Source: an uncultured Clostridiaceae bacterium (GTDB taxonomy: Bacteria > Bacillota > Clostridia > Lachnospirales > Lachnospiraceae). From it: a stretch of DNA of 5,887 bases. Of this stretch, positions 1 to 5,887 are shown in pieces. Location: NCBI GenBank assembly GCA_949841235.1, contig CATKZA010000127.1:1-5887 (forward strand), read 5' to 3'. The notes under the pieces are model-generated. The model saw only the letters and a list, made by a program, of their open reading frames with translations, did not search any database and had not been told where the DNA came from. Made by a program: the position numbers and the translations under genes. Each line of letters begins with the position of its first letter. Position 1 is the first letter of the stretch.

Positions 1-1909
<1,909 letters not shown>

Positions 1910-1926
<17 letters not shown>

Positions 1927-2908
1927 ATTTTTTCAGAAAGAAACCATATGCGGTTTTGAAGTGCCGGAGATGATGAAAAGGGCATGGGCTGCGGAAATGG
2001 AAGTGATGCAGGTCACCATTGACGTGTGCCAGCGAAACGGACTGCAGTATTTCGCTGAAGGCGGCACCTTGCTGGGTGCCGTGAGGCATCAAGGATTCAT
2101 TCCCTGGGATGATGATATCGACCTCTGCATGAAACGAAATGAATACATGGAATTAATCAAGATACTGCCTCACGAATTGCCAAAGGGCTTTGTGATGACA
2201 GGATTCTGCTCGAAAGAGGAGAGACTGAGAAGGGCAGGCCTGTGGGAGCCATACATCAGAGTGGTGGCGGATGATTCCTACTGGGATCAGAGGCAATACA
2301 TGAAAAAGTTCCACTATTTCCCCTATCCCAGGATTGGAATCGACATCTATCCCCTGGATTATCTCCCAAGGGATTCGGAGGAGGCAGAATCCTTAAGAAA
2401 CCTGATGGCATTCAGTCGCAATACTCTGGAAAACTGGCAGCTGCACCAGCAGAATGGCAGTTTGGAAAGCCGATTGCAATCTATAGAAAAAGCCTGCGGA
2501 ATCACCTTCACAAGGGACGATCAGCTGGCATATTCCTTTCAGGAATTCATCGATGCCATATCCTCCCTCTATAACGAAGAGGAGGCAGATGAACTGGCAA
2601 CAATATACTATTGGGCTATAAAGCCGTCCTATGCCACGAAAAAGGAATGGTACCAAGAAACGGTCTATCTTCCATTCCAGCAGATGCGGCTTGCCGCACC
2701 GGCGAATTATCACGAAGTCCTAACTGCCTACTACGGAGACTATCTGGCATATAGCAAAACAGACAGATTCCACAACTATCCCTTTTACGCCAAGTGGGAG
2801 GACCAGATGGCAAGGCAGCTGCGAGCCCTGGGGTTTACAGGGACGATGGAAGAATTTTGCCAGAAGACCCAGCGGGGAGAACTGGATCTCAACTGGAAAT
2901 ACGCCTAA
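1910..2908 (+). CDS. LicD family phosphotransferase, copy 2
   Basis: A 332-residue LicD-family protein, probably transferring a phospho-alcohol group to a surface glycan precursor. It has GLQYFAEGGTLLGAVRHQG (residues 44-62), DDDID (67-71), IDIYPLDY (144-151) and YGDYLAY (275-281). It is the most divergent of the three copies: FAE replaces FAD before the GGTLLG loop, and the middle region (about 80-130 and 155-270) differs widely from copies 1 and 3. This suggests a different acceptor or donor preference, which is inference. The frame is open to an ATG at 1889, with further ATGs at 1907 and 1910. The start at 1910 has the best spaced G-rich site and gives the same ten-residue lead before ET as copy 1. 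It overlaps copy 1 by 17 bases, so the two are almost certainly co-transcribed. No signal peptide or membrane segment is visible. Confidence 0.92.
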
Positions 2909-2955
2909 TGGGCCATTCCCTTCCGATCAATGAAGCATAAAAACGAAGGACCATA

Positions 2956-2961
2956 GAAAGG
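2956..2961 (+). promoter_or_regulatory. Ribosome binding site of licD copy 3
   Basis: GAAAGG lies seven bases before the ATG at 2969. A second weaker AAGG (2963-2966) lies eight bases before the alternative ATG at 2975, so the sites do not settle the start alone. Confidence 0.55.
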
Positions 2962-2968
2962 TAAGGCA

Positions 2969-4003
2969 ATGCATATGATATTCTCAGAAGATTTCTTTAA
3001 AAAAGAGACCAAATGCGATTTTGAAGTGCCGGAAATGATGAAGCGAGCCTGGGCGGCACAGATGGAATTACTAGAAACCGTCATCCGCATATGCGATAAA
3101 AATCAATTGCAGTATTTTGCTGACGGCGGCACTTTGCTGGGTGCGGTCAGACATCAGGGATTCATCCCCTGGGATGACGATATCGACCTGTGCATGAAGC
3201 GGGAGGACTACATGAAGCTGGTGCAGATCCTCCCCCGGGAACTGCCTCCGGGAATGGCAATGGCGGGAATGTATGCAGATACGGAGCGGCTGAGAAGGCA
3301 GTCCTTCCATCCATACATCAAGGTGGTTGCCGATAGCCGGCAGTGGGATTTCAATGAATATATGAAGCGATTCCACGGATTTCCCTACCCCAAAATTGCC
3401 GTAGAAATCTTTCCCCTGGACTACATTTCACGGGATTCTGAATCGCAGAAAATCCAGTCCCTCATCTTGGCTACCGGATTCTATGCATCGGATCATTGGG
3501 AGGAATTAGAACAGGAAGGCCTATTGGAAGGGGTGCTATCCTCCCTGGAAAGCACCTGCGGGCAATCAATTCCAAGAGAAGGCAATGTGCAGAATTTCCT
3601 CTGGAAGCTGCTGGACAAGGTATCCTCTCTGTACCGGGAAGAGGAAGGGGACGAATTGACAAATTATTACTATTATCTTCAAATCCCCGGATTCCGCTTC
3701 AAAAAAGAATGGTATGGCGAGACTGTCTCGCTGCCATTTGAACAGATGGAACTTGCGGTGCCCTGCGGGTGGCACGAAATCTTGACCGCTGAATACGGAG
3801 ACTATATGGTATATAACAGATCCATGACCTATCATACCTATCCATTCTACGGAACATGGGAAAATGATCTTGTCAGGCGCATACAAGCACTTGGCTTCTC
3901 AGGAACAGTGGAGGAATTCTGCCAAAAAGTATCCGCAGGAGAACTGCATGTGCCTGAGGACAGGAAGCGGTTTTGGGATGAGCCATTAGAACATCCCTTT
4001 TAA
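2969..4003 (+). CDS. LicD family phosphotransferase, copy 3
   Basis: A 344-residue LicD-family protein, closest to copy 1. Key parts are LQYFADGGTLLGAVRHQG (residues 47-64), DDDID (69-73), VEIFPLDY (145-152) and YGDYMVY (276-282). In the third motif Glu146 stands where copies 1 and 2 have Asp, a conservative change that may or may not affect activity. Long stretches match copy 1 almost exactly, for example REDYMKLVQILPRELPPG and MAMAGMY, while the region around residues 170-245 has diverged. It follows copy 2 after 60 bases with no terminator seen, so one three-gene operon is likely. Comparison with copies 1 and 2 would favour the ATG at 2975 (same ten-residue lead before ET), whereas ribosome-site spacing favours 2969; the protein differs by two residues. 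The stop codon overlaps that of the convergent gene. The transferred group is unknown. No membrane segment is visible. Confidence 0.92.
   Translation: MHMIFSEDFFKKETKCDFEVPEMMKRAWAAQMELLETVIRICDKNQLQYFADGGTLLGAVRHQGFIPWDDDIDLCMKREDYMKLVQILPRELPPGMAMAGMYADTERLRRQSFHPYIKVVADSRQWDFNEYMKRFHGFPYPKIAVEIFPLDYISRDSESQKIQSLILATGFYASDHWEELEQEGLLEGVLSSLESTCGQSIPREGNVQNFLWKLLDKVSSLYREEEGDELTNYYYYLQIPGFRFKKEWYGETVSLPFEQMELAVPCGWHEILTAEYGDYMVYNRSMTYHTYPFYGTWENDLVRRIQALGFSGTVEEFCQKVSAGELHVPEDRKRFWDEPLEHPF
3887..3924 (+). repeat. 38-bp exact repeat, second copy (first at 1798-1835)
   Basis: Identical to the segment near the 3' end of licD copy 1. Two other exact matches between these genes are 1117-1139 with 3209-3231 (23 bases) and 1156-1184 with 3248-3276 (29 bases). 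Confidence 0.85.
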
Positions 4004-5886
4004 TACAAATAAATATACTTCAGCCGCTGGTCAATCAGAGCGGCATATCTTTTCACCAGCGCGGGATCATCCATAGGCTTTCCGGCGGCATCCATAAGCC
4101 GGGTCTGGCCTTCTCCCCGCTCCAGCCTGCCATCCCTGGTAAGCACATGCTGGCTGGTATAGTAAAAATCATGTCCCGGCCCATGGAACGCCGCCATATA
4201 GTGATCCCCGGGATGGATCGTCTCCGTAATGGCGTATTCCCGCCGGCGATCTCCCCCGAACACCTCCGGCAGCCGTCCCTCCCTGCTGTGAAACTCAGCT
4301 GCGCTGGCAAGCTTGCAGAGAATGTGGGAATAATCCGTGGCGGATATGTATTCGCCGCACCTCCCTTGGGGCACGCTTCCCCGCAGAAGGAATCCCGCAT
4401 TGGAATGATATCTTGACAGGTGATGCCCATGGGGAGGAATCAGATAGGTCTGCCCATGGTCGCCAAACATGGTGAACACAAATTCCTCTTCCCCAAAATG
4501 CTCTTCCACATACCGATATAGAGCCAGGAATTGCACATCGACTGCCTGCAATGCCTGTATATAAGCCATTCTCTTATCCAAGCTGTATTTCTGCTTGATG
4601 GACGTAGCCGACTTCTCACGGGACTTCTGCCGGGCGATATCAAGCTGTGCCACCGTATCTAGGGATAATTCCACCTCGTCTGCAATGTCATGCAGATCCC
4701 CCACCGCAATCCAGAGATATTGGTTCGTCTCGCGAAAGGCATGCATGTGTTCCAGCACATCCGGGATAATCTGCTTTGCCCGATAGCAGGCGAAATGCTG
4801 GGTGACGTTTCGGTCAATATCCTTGGTATACCCATAGACGGAGGATGTCCTTGGGTCGCAATTAAACATGGCAGTATAGTACCCCGCCTCCTTCATATGG
4901 GCAAACAAGGTCTCTGCCTCGCCGGGAAGGGAGCGGTTGATGACGGGATGGATCATCATATGCTCCGGAACGCCCCATCCGGTAACGAAACTGGGCAGGC
5001 TGGGATATGTCCAATCGGAAGTGGTAAAAAAGTTATCGCAAATCAAGCCCTTGGAAAAGAACTGGAAGGTATTCGGCATCACGCGCTCCAGCCCTTCCTC
5101 CCGAATCAGCTGCCAGGATAGGCCATCCACAAAAAGGCTGATTACAATCTTTTTCAGCGATTCCTTCTGCGTCAGACGAACCGGCTCCCCCACGGTAAAC
5201 CCACTGTCTGACGTGATGCGAAGGCCCTGAGACGTGCGGAAATAATTGAAATGATTGGGATAGATGTGCATCTTATGAAATGCCTCGCCGGAATCCGGCG
5301 TGATGTGCAAATCCGCATCCTCCTTTGCCGGGGCAACAGGAAGCAGCACCGTACCTTCCCCGGCATAGGCATACTCCTTCCCATGATAGATCGGGCGCAG
5401 CCGCTCGCTTTTGGGCTTGCCGGAAAAAAGGTCGCAAGGTTCAAAGCAGCCGCAGAACCGCTTCTCGCCGTCGGCAAAATGGATGGTATCGCCCAACTGA
5501 AATTTGAGCTGATCCGTATTTGCCAGCAAATTGAAAAATACATCTGCATCATGGGCATAATCATCCAATTCCTCTTTGAATTTGACCACATGATCCGGGT
5601 TGGATGCAGCATCCTTCTGCATGGCCTCCTGCACCTCCTCAAGTCTCCGGGCGCAGACTTCCATGGAGCAGAAAAGGTAATCTCCCTCGAAATAGGAATG
5701 CAAGATGCTGACCTTGGTATAATATTCCATCGCCTTCACGTACTCTTTTTCCATAAAATATAATTCGCCTAGCAAATAATAAGTGTCCACATCATAATAA
5801 TTATGCTCCAAACTCATCAGCAGGTATTTTCTCGCAGAATCCAAATCCCCCTGTCCCAGAGAATAAAATCCAGCAATCACATACAT
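4000..5886 (-). CDS. TPR-repeat protein with alkaline phosphatase/sulfatase-superfamily catalytic domain, probably 5'-partial
   Basis: From the ATG at 5886 the product is 628 residues. Residues 2-68 form about two TPR-like helical hairpins (LGQGDLDSARKYLLMSLEHN, then LLGELYFMEKEYVKAMEYY), with a further helical part to about 120. Residues 128-243 are a linker or beta-rich region of no family I recognise, with a CxCxxxC cluster at 145-151. From 245 to the end lies an alkaline-phosphatase-superfamily domain. Asp254 (FVDG) is a likely metal ligand, Thr293 in WTYPSLPSFVTG is the likely nucleophile by analogy with the TFPN..TG motif of nucleotide pyrophosphatase/phosphodiesterases, Asp397 and His399 (GDLHD) and Asp476-His477 (FGDHGQ) are further ligands, and His489 or His494 (HHLSRYH) is the last. 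It lacks the CxPxR sulfatase motif, so phosphohydrolase or phosphotransferase (phosphoglycerol or phosphoethanolamine type) is likelier than sulfatase. The frame is still open at the edge and the ATG falls inside a TPR, so the real start is probably upstream. No membrane segment is seen in this portion. It converges on licD copy 3. Confidence 0.85.
   Translation of the reverse strand: MYVIAGFYSLGQGDLDSARKYLLMSLEHNYYDVDTYYLLGELYFMEKEYVKAMEYYTKVSILHSYFEGDYLFCSMEVCARRLEEVQEAMQKDAASNPDHVVKFKEELDDYAHDADVFFNLLANTDQLKFQLGDTIHFADGEKRFCGCFEPCDLFSGKPKSERLRPIYHGKEYAYAGEGTVLLPVAPAKEDADLHITPDSGEAFHKMHIYPNHFNYFRTSQGLRITSDSGFTVGEPVRLTQKESLKKIVISLFVDGLSWQLIREEGLERVMPNTFQFFSKGLICDNFFTTSDWTYPSLPSFVTGWGVPEHMMIHPVINRSLPGEAETLFAHMKEAGYYTAMFNCDPRTSSVYGYTKDIDRNVTQHFACYRAKQIIPDVLEHMHAFRETNQYLWIAVGDLHDIADEVELSLDTVAQLDIARQKSREKSATSIKQKYSLDKRMAYIQALQAVDVQFLALYRYVEEHFGEEEFVFTMFGDHGQTYLIPPHGHHLSRYHSNAGFLLRGSVPQGRCGEYISATDYSHILCKLASAAEFHSREGRLPEVFGGDRRREYAITETIHPGDHYMAAFHGPGHDFYYTSQHVLTRDGRLERGEGQTRLMDAAGKPMDDPALVKRYAALIDQRLKYIYLY
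4023..4053 (+). terminator. Possible hairpin terminator of the licD operon, inside the convergent gene
   Basis: GCCGCT (4023-4028) and AGCGGC (4039-4044) form a perfect 6-bp GC-rich stem with a 10-base loop, followed within six bases by TTTT (4050-4053). It starts 20 bases after the licD copy 3 stop. On the other strand the same stem is followed by a T-rich but interrupted tract. Because it also encodes part of the convergent protein (ALIDQRL), it may be chance coding sequence, and the T-run is short. Confidence 0.25.
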
Positions 5887-5887
5887 G

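Noticed and set aside
2909..2968. Possible promoter or terminator in the gap between licD copies 2 and 3
   Set aside because: No paired -35/-10 elements were found; the only inverted repeat (CCTTC/GAAGG) is 5 bp with a loop of about 20 bases and no T-run.
4690..5763. Long plus-strand open frames opposite the phosphatase-fold gene (4690-5121 and 5251-5763)
   Set aside because: They are antisense to a gene with clear catalytic motifs, have no convincing ribosome sites, and encode no recognisable motif.
4000..5886. Classical sulfatase assignment for the minus-strand gene
   Set aside because: The CxPxR or SxPxR formylglycine motif is absent; the WTYPSLPSFVTG segment fits the Thr-nucleophile phosphodiesterase/phosphotransferase branch better.

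Overview
This 5,887-base window looks like part of a cell-surface glycan biosynthesis and modification locus from a low-to-mid GC Gram-positive gut-type bacterium. A Lachnospiraceae or related Clostridia member is my best guess, from the strong AGGAGG-type ribosome binding sites, the TGnTATAAT-type promoter and the style of the LicD proteins. The taxon is an inference from sequence character, not a database match.

Layout. Positions 1-674 (minus) hold the first 224 codons of a UDP-GlcNAc 4,6-dehydratase of the PseB/FlaA1 type, running off the left edge. A 208-base intergenic region follows, with two candidate divergent promoters whose elements interlock. Positions 883-4003 (plus) hold three consecutive, full-length, paralogous LicD-family phosphotransferase genes: the first two overlap by 17 bases and the third follows after 60 bases. 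Positions 4000-5886 (minus) hold a large protein with N-terminal TPR-like repeats and a C-terminal alkaline-phosphatase/sulfatase-superfamily domain. It converges on the third licD gene, the two stop codons share a 4-base TTAA overlap, and its true start probably lies beyond the right edge. No RNA genes, insertion sequences, CRISPR arrays or attachment sites were seen.

How the genes may work together. The dehydratase would divert UDP-GlcNAc into a modified-sugar pathway such as pseudaminic acid or another 6-deoxy-HexNAc. The LicD enzymes would transfer a phospho-substituent (choline-P, or another CDP-activated alcohol or polyol phosphate) onto a glycan. The alkaline-phosphatase-fold protein could add or remove a phospho group on the same or a related product. 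The families are clear, but donors, acceptors and the link between the genes are inference. The most notable points are the licD triplication, the greater similarity of the two outer copies to each other than to the middle one, and the TPR plus phosphatase-fold protein packed against the array.
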